Of a DNA stretch of 64,000 bases, positions 12,216-24,264 are shown one piece after another; the first letter of the stretch is position 1; each line of letters begins with the position of its first letter. A program made the position numbers and the translations under genes. Under the pieces are notes generated by a model. The model had not been told where the DNA came from. It made no database searches and was given only the letters and a program-made list of their open reading frames with translations. Source of the DNA: Ochotona curzoniae. Taxonomy: Eukaryota; Chordata; Mammalia; Lagomorpha; Ochotonidae. The stretch is taken from NCBI RefSeq assembly GCF_017591425.1, contig NW_024467119.1, forward strand, positions 80,964,894-81,028,893, written 5' to 3'.

Positions 12216-13572
12216 CTCACAAGCGGAGGGAGACGCATAAGATTTTAGCAAAAACCAGAACTTCAGAAAACCCATTGAGGTCCCCAAAGTTTCCAAGCAG
12301 AGCTTAAGCACGAGGCATTCCAACACCTACTTACACAACACTCACTCACCAAGCAGTTTTAAGCCAATGATACAGGAATCTGGAGTTTCTCATTTAGAAC
12401 CTACTTATCTTCATTCTTCTGTGAAATATTTCCTATTCTTCAATGTCAGTTTGTTAAATATCCAAAACATAGCTGCTTAGGACTTATTTAGATAAACCTG
12501 AGGCAACTAGTTTTAAGAAAAGAAAAGCACAGTTTTGGAACTATGGAAGCAATTACTTCTATTTTATATCTCAGAACATATTCAGCATGTAGTATATCTC
12601 AGTGGAAAATTTATATCATTTACCTTTTAAAACATAACATTTATTTTTCTGTCCTACTAAGGAATTTTCCAAGAAGGGGTGGGAAAGAAAGAAAGCATAT
12701 AAAATGGAAAGGATTACAACATGGTATAATACTATATCATAATTTAGCATAGCAGATCTGCAGGTAATTGTGTGTAAACTAAAATGAAATGCCTTTTACA
12801 TAGGCCAGGTTTCAACCCGTTGACAGTAAGAAGAGCTGAAGATATTACCTTCCCCTGCCCTTAATATCCTTGCCATCTGGGCCTATCAGAGAGAGCTTAA
12901 GCAGCTGCAGTTATCAGTTAGAGGAATGTAGAACAAACCTTGGAAATCTCCAGTGGATTGTCCAAGAACTGGATGAGGAGGGGAAGCTGTCCAGAGGAAG
13001 ACTTTCCCATACTTAATTGTTTCACACAGCTTACCAGAAAGTTCTCCCTGAGGCCGAGTGCTGCTATTCAATGCTCCATGCTGGATGAGAAACTAATCAA
13101 GCAGGCACAAGGCAGATCCTGACTCTAAAACTCACAGGAAGGAAAGGGACACCATCCACCCAGCAGGAAAATCCTCCTTCACCTCACCCCTCGGAATGAG
13201 CTGCCACTGTCCGTTTGCCAACACAACCAACAGATCTAATTATCCAGAATGCTTAACTCCATAAAAGACAAAGCCTTACGTTTTACTTTCTTGAATGACA
13301 AACAACATTGCCAGCTCTTTTCCTTTGAGGGGGTCAAGGCTCGTAACCCCACCTCATTCTTAAACATCTTCTCCCACTCTCACACCTGGCAAACTGAGCA
13401 TCTCAACTCAATTGTCTCTACTTAACACAATGAAGCAAAGGACCACAAGTAATCACACTTTCTATTTGCACATGATTTCACAGTTTTCAAAGCTTTTCTT
13501 CATATGCATGTTATCATCTAATAAAAACCACACTGAGACTCCACCTACCTCCACTGACAGTGGCCTACATTC
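12216..13572. other. Unique sequence, no gene seen
   Basis: No family recognised. Small open frames (60-69 codons) overlap on both strands without motifs. Confidence 0.45.
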
Positions 13573-13584
13573 AAAACTCTACTA

Positions 13585-13859
13585 ATGGCTCCAGTGAGAT
13601 AGCCTAGTGACTAAAGTCCTTGCCTTGTACACGCTAAGATCCCATATGGGCACCAGTTCTAATGCCAGCAGCCCTGCTTCCCATCCAGCTCCCTGACTGT
13701 AGCCTAGGAAGGCACTCAAGGACAGCCCAGGAACTTGGAACCCTGTACTCGCATGGGAGACCCAGAGGAGGCTCCTGGCTCTTGGCTTCGGATTGGCTGA
13801 GCTTCAGCCATTGTGGTCACTTGGGTCATTGGACAAAGGATCTTCCTCACTGTCTGTCT

Positions 13860-13899
<40 letters not shown>

Positions 13900-13963
13900 A
13901 ATACATACATACATATATATATATCTCTGACTTTGCACTGAGAATAAAATAAATCTTAAAGAA
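13585..13963 (+). mobile_element. C-SINE carrying an expanded microsatellite
   Basis: Full SINE with target duplications AAAACTCTACTA at 13573-13584 and 13964-13975. It is longer than its relatives because the C/T-rich 3' third has grown into (CT)n followed by (TA)n/(TACA)n runs at about 13857-13925. Confidence 0.92.
13857..13925 (+). repeat. Compound (CT)n(AT)n(CATA)n microsatellite
   Basis: About 13 CT units run into AT units and CATACATA motifs, all inside the 3' part of a SINE. It gives the spurious RERERE/YIYIY frames on either strand. Confidence 0.95.
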
Positions 13964-13975
13964 AAAACTCTACTA

Positions 13976-14815
13976 GCAATACCTGCAGGCATGAATATGG
14001 AGTGAAAGGTATTCTATTCCACTATTGGTGGGAGTGCAGACTAAAGCAGTCACTATGGAAATCAATATGGAGAGTGCTAAGAGAACTGAAAATTGGTGTA
14101 CTATATGACCCAGCCATTCTACTCCTGGGAATATATCCAAATGAAGTGAAATCTGCATATGAGAAAGTGATCTGCAACCCTTTATTTACAGCAGCACAAT
14201 CCACAATAGCGGAGATGTGGAAACAATCCAGATGCCCATTTAAAGAGACAAAGAAACTGTGGTACATCTACGCCATGGGATACTACTCAGCCATTATAAA
14301 GAATGGTATTCTTCTGTTTGAAATAAAATGGTCCCAACACCATCATGCACAGTGGAATAAACCAATTTTCCCCCCCACAAAAAATATCATATATTATGTC
14401 TGATATAAAGCCACATTCATGCAAAAATGCAGAACAAATTGATATGTAGGTGAGGAAGTATATGCATATATTCTCATAGCTGAACGATATACTGGGTAGT
14501 GAAGTTACAGTGCAGTGGGCAGCTCTACTCCCAAATAAAAGGACTCCCAAGGAAACTGTGAAATGCACCTCAACAATAGGATACTAGATTTTCTACCATT
14601 GCCTATACCTACAATGCCATGATACATTTCAATAGCAGAATGTCAGACTTGTGAATATTACTAAAGTGCTATATTATTGTAATGAAATGGGAGGAAATGG
14701 TGGGCAGGGAAATAGAGGAGGGAGGGAGAGGGAGTGGAGAGAGGGAATCCCCCTAACTACAAAATTGCATCATGTAAAATAATAATAAAATTAACAATAA
14801 TTTTAAAAAGATGTT
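13976..14815 (+). mobile_element. L1 3' end (ORF2 tail plus 3' UTR)
   Basis: The frame at 14002-14403 is the C-terminal end of L1 ORF2: 'MKGILFHYWWECRLKQSLWK'-like start, then 'LLGIYPNEVKSAYEK' and a 'CPFKETKKLWYIYAMGYYSA' block. The 3' UTR follows, with a G-rich GGAGGGAGGGAGAGGGAG stretch (about 14718-14735), 'GGGAATCCCCCTAACTAC' and an A-rich end near 14812. It is 5'-truncated, as most L1 copies are. Its 3' UTR is nearly repeated in inverted orientation at 16345-16810. Confidence 0.88.
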
Positions 14816-16340
14816 GACATTTGTCAAGGTCAAACAATATAAGTTATGTCTTTAAAACCAATATGGCTAAATAGGGCAAAGAGAAGCTGATCTTGACTGC
14901 AGGAAGATACACATCAAGAGTAGAATCCCATGCCTAGGAAACAGCTAGGGACAAATATTTTCAATGGAAAGTCTTCAGAAAGAAGAGAGACTCCACAGTG
15001 CATCAACCCCACAGCAGCTGACAGGATGCCACCAGCAACGCCTGCAGCCGGTAGGGATACCGTCTTTTCAGACAGAAAACCTCAGCAGTCTATCTGCTCT
15101 AGGTGATCTTTTCTGAGAGAACCTCACAGGCCCCACTGACTTTGAGTTTGGCCTGTAGAGCTGACCGGGCAGGGGTCTCACCTAACCCCGTGAAGGGAGC
15201 ACACTTTGTTCCCCTCCCCTCATCAGATCATTTCTGTCAGGCAGGTGCTGACTCTGGGCTCACTAGGCAGGGAGTGCATGCCCTGCAGGCTGTAACCATG
15301 TGGTAGAACAGGAAAGTGCAGAGCAAAGGCTGTGGCTGGGCCTTAGGGTAATCGCTGTGTTCAACTCCAGAAGCTGGGAGTTTTCTACATTCTGAGGAGG
15401 GCCAGGGTGGACGACTCTGTGCTCACTGTAGGCAACACATGTGTGGTTCCTACACAACTGCAAGGTGTACACGGGCATTGTAAGCTCACCCTAGGCAGAG
15501 AGGGACTGGGTTTGTAAACTTGACACCCAACATGGTTATACATTCTCATCTGTTGATCTACGATGCCCAAATAGACAGTCCCTGGCCTCAGTCCACACAC
15601 ACACACATCTGGACATCTGCTGAAACAGCAGCCAATCCATCAAGTCCTGGAGACACATTTCAAGGAACAAAGATTTCCATGAAGCTATCCATAAGCACTT
15701 ACTTTAAAGCAAAATGTAGAAACACAAAAGAAATTTTAAAATGATATTCTGACACCCCAGAAGTAACTCAACGGTACTTCATTATTAGACTAAGACAAAG
15801 AGAATATGAAATCTCTTTAAAAAATAATTTTAAAAAGGTCATAAGATCACTCAAAAACACACAGAAGCAAATACACGAATTTTGAAAAATCCAAACAGGT
15901 CATGGATGACATTTTTCCTCAGAGATAGAGATATTAAAGAGAAATCAAGCTAAAATTGAAAAATGAGGAATTCAGTATATCAAATAGGAAAAAAACTGTG
16001 GAAACCTTAACTGACTCAGTGAGGCAGAAGAAAGAACATCTGACCTGGAAGGCAAACATGTGGAACATCTCAGAGAAGAAGGAGGAAGAAAGAAGGCATA
16101 AAAACATTCTAAACCCTAAAACCGTGATCAAGATCTGTGGAATATCCTCAAACAGCCAAACATAAGTGTCCTTGGAGTACCTGAATGTGTGGAAAAACAG
16201 AATGGCTAAGAAGACTTATTCAATGAAATAACAGAAATTTTCCCTAATTGGGGCAAAAATTGGAAATCTAAGTACAGTAAATGCATAATATCATTAATAG
16301 GCGTGAACAGTTAGGATTTTCACCACAACACATTATAACC
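14816..16340 (+). mobile_element. Older L1 5' UTR and ORF1 remnant
   Basis: It starts near 'CAATATGGCTAAATAGGGCA', typical of L1 5' UTRs. ORF1 relics follow at about 15956-16290: coiled-coil-like 'ISNRKKTVETLTDSVRQKKE', then on frame change a 'GVPEC' turn and an FPNWGKN-type block of the ORF1 RNA-binding domain. Several frameshifts are present, so it is inactive. It is cut off on the right by the inverted L1 3' end. Confidence 0.7.
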
Positions 16341-16344
16341 GAAC

Positions 16345-16895
16345 TTGTAAAAAATATTATTTTTACATGATACAATTTTGTAGTTAGGGGGATTCCCTCT
16401 CTCCACTCCCTCTCCCTCCCTCCTCTATTTCCCTGCCCACCATTTCCTCCCATTTTATTACAATAGTATAGCACTTTAGTAATATTCACAAGTCTGACAT
16501 TCTGCTATTGAAATGTATCATGGCATTGTAGGTATGGGCAATGGTAGAAAATCTAGTATCCTATTGTTGAGGTGCATTTCACAGTTTCATTGGGAGTCCT
16601 TTTATTTGGGAGTAGAGCTGCCCACTGCACTGTAACTTCACTACCCAGTATATCGTTCAGCTATGAGAATATATGCATATACTTCCTCACCTACATATCT
16701 ATTTGTTCTGCATTTTTGCATGAATGTTGCTTTATATCAGACATAATGTATGATATTTGTTTTTTTGTGGGGGCTGGAAATTGGTTTATTTCACTGATCA
16801 TGATATGATCTCTGATTAGGACCAATTAGCTTCAAATAGAAGAACACAACTCTTTGTAATGGCTAAGTAATATTGCATGGTATAGATTGCCACAG
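16345..16895 (-). mobile_element. L1 3' end, inverted
   Basis: The reverse complement matches the 3' UTR and ORF2 tail of the L1 at 14240-14800. The same 70-odd-codon antisense frame (MHFTVSLGVLLFGSRAAHCT…) occurs at 14287-14568 minus and 16572-16808 plus, showing high identity. The A-rich tail complement is at about 16345-16370. The right end meets the tail of the next element. Confidence 0.88.
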
Positions 16896-16929
16896 GGTTT
16901 TTTTTTAAAAAAAAAATCCATTCCTCTTT

Positions 16930-19900
16930 TTTGTAATTTCATTTTATTTTTAAAAATTCTCTTTATTATAATCATTTATGAAAAAGTTCCATGGGCCCTG
17001 GGATGTCTCTTCTCCCCTCCACAATCCCTTTCCCTCATTGACTTCCCCAGTATCATTGCTATCATATACTACCACATACACAGTCATATGTCCATCATTG
17101 GCAACAAAGACAATTGCAGAACCCAGCATCCTATTGTCAAGATATACTAAATGCTTTCACTGGGAGTCCATCTTTCTCTGGAAGTACAGATGCATACTGC
17201 ATTGAATCCTCACATCTGGATATGACAGTTTCCATTACACAGTTACTATACATCCCTTAAATGAAAAGCCGCAACACAAAATCAACATCAGGGAGAAAAA
17301 AGAAATTAACAACACCATGAAGTTAAATAACATGCTACTGAATGACTAATGTGTTGCTGAAGAAATGAAAAAGAAAAGAAGAACCTTCTTGAAGAAAATG
17401 ATGCTACTGTATGATCTATGAGTCAATGAAGAATTTAATCAGGAGAAAGTGTTTTGAAGAGATAAAACTAACAAAAATGTCAAAATCCATGAGCTACAGT
17501 TTCCACTGATCTTTGTTGCTGCAATGTATCTCATGTAGGCAACAAATGGATGGGTTTTGTTTTTTAATCCACTCTACTAATCTATAACGTTTGAGGGTTG
17601 AGATTAAAACTTTTACATTCAGGGTTAATATGAAAGGGTGGTAATTTTGTCCTGTCATTTTAGCAATGGGTTGATCATTGACTTAGTGTTCTGCTGTCAT
17701 TTTAGTGGGATGTTCCTCACACTTGCCTTTGTATTTGGTGGGTGCTATTCATCTCTGTCAAGAAAATATCTTTTAGCATCCATTGTAGGGCAGGTTTGGA
17801 AGAGGCATATTCTTTGAACTTTTCTTTACTGTGGAAGAATTTTATTTCATTTGCAAAGACAAAGGAAAGCTTTGCTGGGTACATTATCCTGGGCCAACAA
17901 TTTTTTGCTTTTAGAATCTGAAATATGTCACTCCATTCTCTTCTGACCTATAGACTTTCCAGTGAGAGGTCTCCTGTGAGCTTAATCGACATTCTTGATA
18001 TGTCAGTTGATTTCTTTCACGTGCATGTTTAAGGATCTTTTCCTCATGTTCAATTGATGAGAGCTTGATTAGCAGGTATTGTGGTGAAGATTGCTTTTGA
18101 TCAAGCCTGTTGGGAGTTCTGTGCCCCTCCTGGATGTTGTTTCCCAATTCTTTCTCTAGATGAGGGAAAATTTTCCTTATTATTTGATTAAATATATTTG
18201 TAAACCCAGCTTCTCTTTCTGCACCTTCTGGGACTCCCATGACTTATATTTCGCCTTTTCATACTGTCTTTCAACTCTTGAATACTTTTTTTAAGCCTGA
18301 TCCAGCTCTGCTTCCAGCTTTTTGTATGTTTCCTGCTGGTGACAGGAAATATCTTCCAATCCTGAGATTCTTTCTTCTGCTTGCATCATTCTATTTTGGA
18401 GACTCTCCACGGTACTTTCAACTTGCTCCACTGTATGCTTCATTTCTGCCATATCAGCTTTCATTTGATTTACTTCCAGTGTGACATATTCCTTGAATTC
18501 CTTGAATGCTTGCTTTACGTGCTTCTCATTGTTGATAAGAAGTTTTATAACAAGAGTTTTGAATTCTGTGTCCCCCATTTTCTCGATGTCTTCCTCAGTG
18601 AACTCTGAGGTTGGCTCCTTTGCAGGGAAGTCTTCAATAATATTCATTGAGCCTCTGTCTCTCCTTTTGCTCTTGGTCATTGTACTTCTGGTTAGCAGAT
18701 TCTTCTTCTTTGGGGCACATTTCTAAGCTGTGTCACCCACAGGTCTACAGTGTGAGTTTACTTATTGCAGTTGGTACATGGTTTTTGTTTGCAGTCACTT
18801 GTGCCACTCCCTCCAGCGAGTTCCAGGTCTGGATTCCTATGTTAGTTTTCCCCCAGGGTCTCTGTAGCCCCAGCTCCGGGCTCACCAGTCTCTACCTCCT
18901 GTGATATTGTGCTGAAATTGCACTGTTGTCTCTGCAACCTTTCTTCCACTTCTGATTGGAGCAGGCCCCAGCATTAGGGAGACACCAGGTGTCCTCTATA
19001 GCTAGGTTGTTGTTGGTGCTGATCTTGCTGGAACCTATTGGCCATTAGGTCTGGGTGCCACTCAGACCTATTTTGACCCAGACGATGCCATAGTCAGGAT
19101 TATTGTCTTGTGGGACTGGTGCAATCCACTGAACTCAATGAGTTCTCATGAGCTCAGCACATGTGCAGCTCACTGTTGTCCCTTGCAGTCCTAAATCTTT
19201 TGCCACACTGTGAGAAATGGTGCCTGATGTGCCACTAGTAGAGTTCTTGATCTGATGGCTCTCAGGTCTGAGGTCTACCTGGACCTGTCTTGGGTGGAAC
19301 CTGTAGAATGTCATGCTGTTGCAGTTCACTGAGCCAGAAATGAGTTCAGCTCATTGCATGCCCATTCCTGCCCCATAACCCTTGCCTCCTTAAACAAAAT
19401 GATACCTAATTCAACTCTAGGCAGGCAGACTGGCCTGAGACATCCACCCTGTTCCTGCACTGCCTATCTGGGATCTGCCGCTCTGACTCTGCTCCTGGTC
19501 AAATCAAACAGACCAGCAGGATGAGCAGTTCTTTGTCTGGGTTCACCTCCCAAGCTTCCAGTCCCTTCCCACCTGGTTTCTCATGGAGTTCTGGCTGCTG
19601 GTGCAATGTAGATTGCCGTTAGCTGGTTGCTGGTGGGGTATCAGTCACTGCAACACCACACCGATGTGTCTGCTGCTTTCCTGTGCCTGTCAGTCTCCAG
19701 GTGTCCCTCTGCTGTTGTTCTGTCTTCGTCTATTTTCTGGAATGTGCCTTCTCTGCTTTACCCTGGTTAATGTTTTCTCTATATGTTTAAATATGTCCTC
19801 ACCCTGTTCTGCTCTCTCGATTCTCCTGTGGGAGTATCTTAGACACAGTCTTAGAAAGATGAAACAGCACAGAGAATCCAGAAAGCAATCAAGGCTTGTA

Positions 19901-19945
19901 TGGTCAAGTGTATCAGGGACACAATGAGGAAAAGACAGTATCTTC
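16930..19945 (-). mobile_element. HAL1-like (half-L1) element, copy 1
   Basis: Read on the minus strand it has an L1-type 5' UTR (19945 to about 18690), ORF1 (18680 to about 17911), the first ~50 codons of ORF2 (about 17655-17503), then a jump into a distinct 3' UTR (17502-16930). The rest of ORF2 is absent. The same junction occurs in copies 2 and 3. It carries a single ~127-bp 3' UTR unit where the other copies have two. Inactive as seen: ORF1 is frameshifted. HAL1 is a known type of ORF2-less L1 derivative; assignment here is by structure, not database match. Confidence 0.78.
17911..18680 (-). pseudogene. L1-type ORF1 of HAL1-like copy 1, frameshifted
   Basis: The N-terminal part (18680 to 18291) reads 'MTKSKRRDRG…' with an acidic 'FTEEDIEKMGDTEFKTLVIK' segment and a heptad-rich coiled coil, and stops at a TAA created beside an A7 run. 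The C-terminal part, in another frame (18240 to 17911), carries the 'GVPEGAEREAGF' turn and 'FPHLEKELGN' of the ORF1 RNA-binding domain. In an active L1, ORF1p is the trimeric RNA chaperone of the ribonucleoprotein. A 2-nt deletion before the GVPEG motif is shared with copy 2. Confidence 0.8.
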
Positions 19946-22099
19946 AATGATTCATGTTGGAAAAAAGTGAATAAATACGTATTTTATTTCCTTTCTTTTT
20001 CTTTTTGAAGTGTAGTGTACATGCCTTGGTGTGTGTACATTTGTGTGTCTCTTTCTTTCTTTGCCTAAAGTGGAATCTGGAGATATTTCCATTTTTGCAA
20101 TCAGAGAACTTTCTCAATGTTTGACAATAGTCTAGTTTTCCACTAAGTAGAAGTACTAACTTCAGTATAACTGGAGTTTATTGATGGACTCTTGCATTGT
20201 TATAATTTGCTCTCAGAAATGTCATGTCCTATATAGCGTTATTCACATCCCACTTTATAGTTTCAAGATATAACTGTCAGATGAATTCTTACACGTCAAA
20301 GTGTACTTTGATAATACATAATTTTGGTAGAATCTTCTCTTTCACTAAGGTGGTAAATTATGATATTCTTGCAGTTGCGGGATCAATTCATCCATATTTT
20401 CATTGTCTCAGCTCTCTTACTTATTTTTAAATTTATTTATTTATACCCATATATATTTAATCTACTTGTAGCATACCCCAATTATTTGTTTTCTGAGGTG
20501 TTTCATAAACACAAGAACTTATGCTTTCATTATAGTGCTTACCAGCATGGGTTAGGATTATTCTTTTACATCTCAACCCTTCTTCTACTGGATTCTGAGT
20601 GGGCTTCCTAGTAGCCTGGCTGATATGTCTTAGGGAATTAGATGAATAAATAGGCAAAAATATTTGATGTTTTAATGAATAAAGTGCAGACCCGTTACTA
20701 GTAAGCCTAGATAAAATTAAGTCATGTAGCTAAGTTGTATGCAGAGAAGGGATGAATGAATACACTTATGAATACATTAGGCACAAGCAAGATTTTTTCT
20801 TTTAAGAAGACGCGTTGTATCAATAAAAATGAAGCAATATTATTACAAGATAAACCAGCCTGCTGTTCCTCCAGTCCATGACTTTAATGCAAATCCTAGG
20901 CAGTGCAGAAAAATACGAACTGTAAAAGAAAACAGTCCTTAGGAAGTGTCCAGTGACTAAACAGGAAGCCTAACGTGGAGACCTGCCCAGGCAAGGGAAT
21001 TGAGAGAGAAAACTCTGCATTCAGGAGCTTCAGATGACTCAGAGCTTAAAGCCCTGGGCAGGTCTTAAATGCAAGCATTAGAACTTTCCTATGTATAATA
21101 ATATATGATCACCCATTGTATACTCAGTCATCTTACTGCCCATCTTGGCCTTTTTCTTATTCATATCTAGATGAGCTGAATAAAACCTTCTAGAACCTTT
21201 CCAATGTAATACTATCACTCATGAAACATGTATGTGCATGGGTTCAGTCTTTGTGTAAGCATGTCCAGCTGGAGTACTGCCTACATTTAATAACCCTTAG
21301 CATATGCGAGAGCTGATCAGGGAACACTGCGGGCACCGCATCAGAGAGCATGCAGGGTCATGCTGGTCATACCCGAAAGCTAATGACCTCGTCACACTAA
21401 CTTAACTATGTACCTTCCAGACACTGCACAGCACGGTGAGACAGTGTGCAGGGATCTTCCAAAGATGTTTTCAGGCTTATTTAGTAATCTTGGCGTGAAC
21501 ACATGAACAGAATGATTTCATTAGATTCCAGGGATTATGATATTGAATATCATTCTGCAAACATTTATGGAGCACATAAAGATATAACTTGCTTTAAACA
21601 ACTCTGATTTTTAAAAGTACACTTCTGTTACAAAGCTTACTTGCTTTGCAAGTGGTTTCTTCAAGACTGCATTATTTATTTTTTATGCTTATTTTCCATT
21701 ATACAGTTTTAAAGATTGCCTTTAAACATCATTTTTATCATGCATTTTGAATTATAATTTAACCTACAAATATGTATTTTCCTGCAACTCTTTTCCCAGA
21801 CATATGCAAATATCTTAAATATTATGTATGGAAAGAATTAGACCTCTTTGCTTTTGGTAATATTAAAAATACTGGTTAAACTCTAGATATTTATAAAAAT
21901 TCCTTACAAGAAATGTCAACTACATCTGTTGATTATTTTCAAAATATTACCTCGTCAAAGAGACAAGCTGCCACATTGAAATGGTTCCAGTATTAAAATC
22001 ATATAAAATATAATTTAAATAGAAATAACATTGACATGTTTTATTTTGCTAATAATATGTAAACATGGTATCAGCTCATATATAATAATAGTTTTTTTA
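19946..22099. other. A/T-rich unique sequence, no gene seen
   Basis: No recognisable repeat family or gene. Small frames of 66-83 codons are present on both strands without motifs. Confidence 0.4.
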
Positions 22100-22418
22100 G
22101 AAAAAAATATTTATTTATTTGAAAGGCAGAGTCACAGAGAAAGAGAGAGGGAGAGGCAAGAAAGAATTCTTCATCCACTAGTTCACTCCACAAATGGCCG
22201 CCATGTCCAGGGTTGGGCCAGGCCGAAGCCAGGACCTTCATCTTTATCTCCCAGTAGGTTTCAGTGCCCCTGGTACGTGGCTCATCTGCTGCTGCTGTTT
22301 GCAGCCATTAGCATGGAGTTAGATCAGAAGTGGAGTAGCAAAGATGTGAACTGCCACCTGTATTGGGATGTCGGCCTTGAGGGAGCAGCTTTGCCTGCTA
22401 GGGTACTGCACCGGGCCC
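22100..22418 (-). mobile_element. C-SINE, older subtype
   Basis: An ATTTATTTATTTGAAAGGCA tail complement, purine-rich run 'GAGAAAGAGAGAGGGAGAGG' and a right end reading …GCACCGGGCCC mark a minus-strand SINE. The head ends at GGGCCC as in the younger copies. Confidence 0.82.
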
Positions 22419-23273
22419 AGCAAGACTCAAGCAAAATATATAACCAGCTGATATGACCTCTGTCTCGTCTCAGACAGCTCAACAGCCATTACACATGATG
22501 ACATATCGAGCCTATATATGATTTTGCTACACTATAATAATTGGTACTGATTTTATATTGATGTATAAATTTTACTTTCTTTTGTGTAATTAAAATTATT
22601 TCTTGCTGCAGATTTTCTTAATTTTTTTAATACCAGAAATCTTTTGTAATCTTCAAAGATGTTGCACTTAAAGAACTTTTTATACCAGGCATGGACAAAA
22701 GATTTGCATGTAGTATTTAACTCCTGTGGAATGTGGGAAAGATAAATAGCTAGTCTGTCTTAGAACTTTGTCAATCAAATATTATAGAATATGTCAGTTT
22801 AGGAAACTGATATAAAAAGGAATTATAAGTAAATCTTAAATTTCCTTTGGTAGAAGAATTATAGCGCACACTTAAGCTTAAAAAAAAGTCTTGGATCCAT
22901 TTCATGAACGTTAGTGTTAACATTAATTTTCTTCCCTGAAATAAACATTTTGAATATAAACAGTGTGGTTTCTTAAGTTGGCAAAAAAATAGTTCCATTT
23001 TTAGAGCTATCACTTTGATGAAACACAGTTAACATTAGGTTAGGCCTGCTTTCCTGTAGATCCCACATGTCTTACAGGTTATGATAAGAATGCAAAGTTC
23101 TGCCTTCTTTCTGCCTGGCTTATGTATCAGTATGTAGCTTTGAGGGACAAGCTGATTCAAGGCAAAGAGCAGGCCTGCCATCTACTTGCAGATGACACCT
23201 GCAAATACACTGAGGCGGATGACCTTTCCTACCTCAATGTATTTCTAGTTGTCATCTGGGCATCCACCCGGCT
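22419..23273. other. A/T-rich unique sequence, no gene seen
   Basis: No family recognised. The last bases (CTTCAG at 23274-23279, just outside) form the left target duplication of the adjoining LTR. Confidence 0.4.
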
Positions 23274-23279
23274 CTTCAG

Positions 23280-23596
23280 TGTGGGGAGTGGGGCACCGGA
23301 GCTGCCCCCATGAATATAAAGGGCCATTGCAAGATGGCGGCTGGCCCAGGAGGTGGGGTTGGTCCCACCAGTAGGCAAACAGGAAGTCGCGGGGATAGGC
23401 TGATGCCCTCGCTGCAATTATGTCATTGCTACTGGCCTATCAGGTAGTGCCAAGTGGACCTACAGGGAGAAGTGATTGCTGGAGAGCTGCATAAAAGCAG
23501 CCACTTTTTGCAGTAAGAGATCGGTTTTGGTTCCTGGTTTTTTCCCAGACCCTCAAGACTGTGCCTCGTCATTAGTGTCGCTGCAGGTCAGCGACA
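23280..23596 (+). mobile_element. Class II (ERVK-like) solo LTR
   Basis: A 317-bp segment begins TGTGGGGAG, ends GCGACA (TG…CA) and is flanked by perfect 6-bp repeats CTTCAG (23274-23279 and 23597-23602), the target size typical of class II/ERVK elements. Inside are 'GCAAGATGGCGGCTGG' and a 'GCTGCATAAAAGCAGCC' TATA region, resembling IAP/ERVK LTRs. No AATAAA is seen. With no internal sequence it is a recombined solo LTR. Confidence 0.85.
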
Positions 23597-23602
23597 CTTC
23601 AG

Positions 23603-23939
23603 AATTGGGCTGCGCAGTGCTAATGAAAAGGGAGGACTAAAGGCATGCTGCTGTTGGGATCAGGTCTTCCAAGGCTGCAGCTTCCATGTTGGATCCTCAT
23701 GGGGGCAGTCCAAGTTGTGAGCAGCCCAGTGGAGAGGCTACCTTGAGAGGAAGCAAAGGTTCCTGCCATCAACCACATGAGCACACTCTGGAGTGACTCC
23801 TGCAGTAACCCTCCAGACTGAGGTGATGGTGACCCTCTGCAGCACCTCATTGCCAGCTGCTGGAATTCCTGCTGCAGAACTACATGACTAAGCTAATGTC
23901 AGGTTCCTAACCCACAAAAATGGAGATGACGGGACGTCT
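23603..23939. other. Unique sequence, no gene seen
   Basis: Nothing recognised. The small minus-strand frame at 23620-23850 has no motif. Confidence 0.4.
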
Positions 23940-24215
23940 TGTTTTAAGTCATTAGGTGTGAGATAATTGTTCTCTCTCTCTCCCCATCCAGTGATTTACA
24001 TGCCCAGTACCTGCAATGGGAGGCGTGGATGAAACTGGGATTCAGGAACTAAACCCAAGGCACTCACGTGGAAGGCAGGGAGCCAGCACCACTGCCTCCC
24101 AGGATTTGCATTAACAAAAGTTGGAATTGGGGCAGACCCAGGACTGGAACCTAGGAATTCGGATACGGGACATGGAAATCTCGTCCAGTATCTTGAGCAT
24201 TTGTCAGACACCCAG
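23940..24215 (-). mobile_element. Old degenerate C-SINE
   Basis: A C/T-rich block at the left, then 'GGGGCAGACCCAGGACTGGA' and 'GTCAGACACCCAG' at the right, match the order of an inverted old tRNA-derived SINE. Diverged; edges approximate. Confidence 0.5.
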
Positions 24216-24264
24216 CTCTGAATAATTTTTATGTAATAAAAATTTGTTTAAATAGTTAGATTTT

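Noticed and set aside
16572..16808. Frame shared by two loci (MHFTVSLGVLLFGS…), possible conserved small protein
   Set aside because: It is antisense to the L1 3' UTR and ORF2 tail in both places.
19583..19927. Hydrophobic 114-codon frame, also found at 32091-32369
   Set aside because: It is antisense to the HAL1-like 5' UTR; conservation reflects the mobile element.
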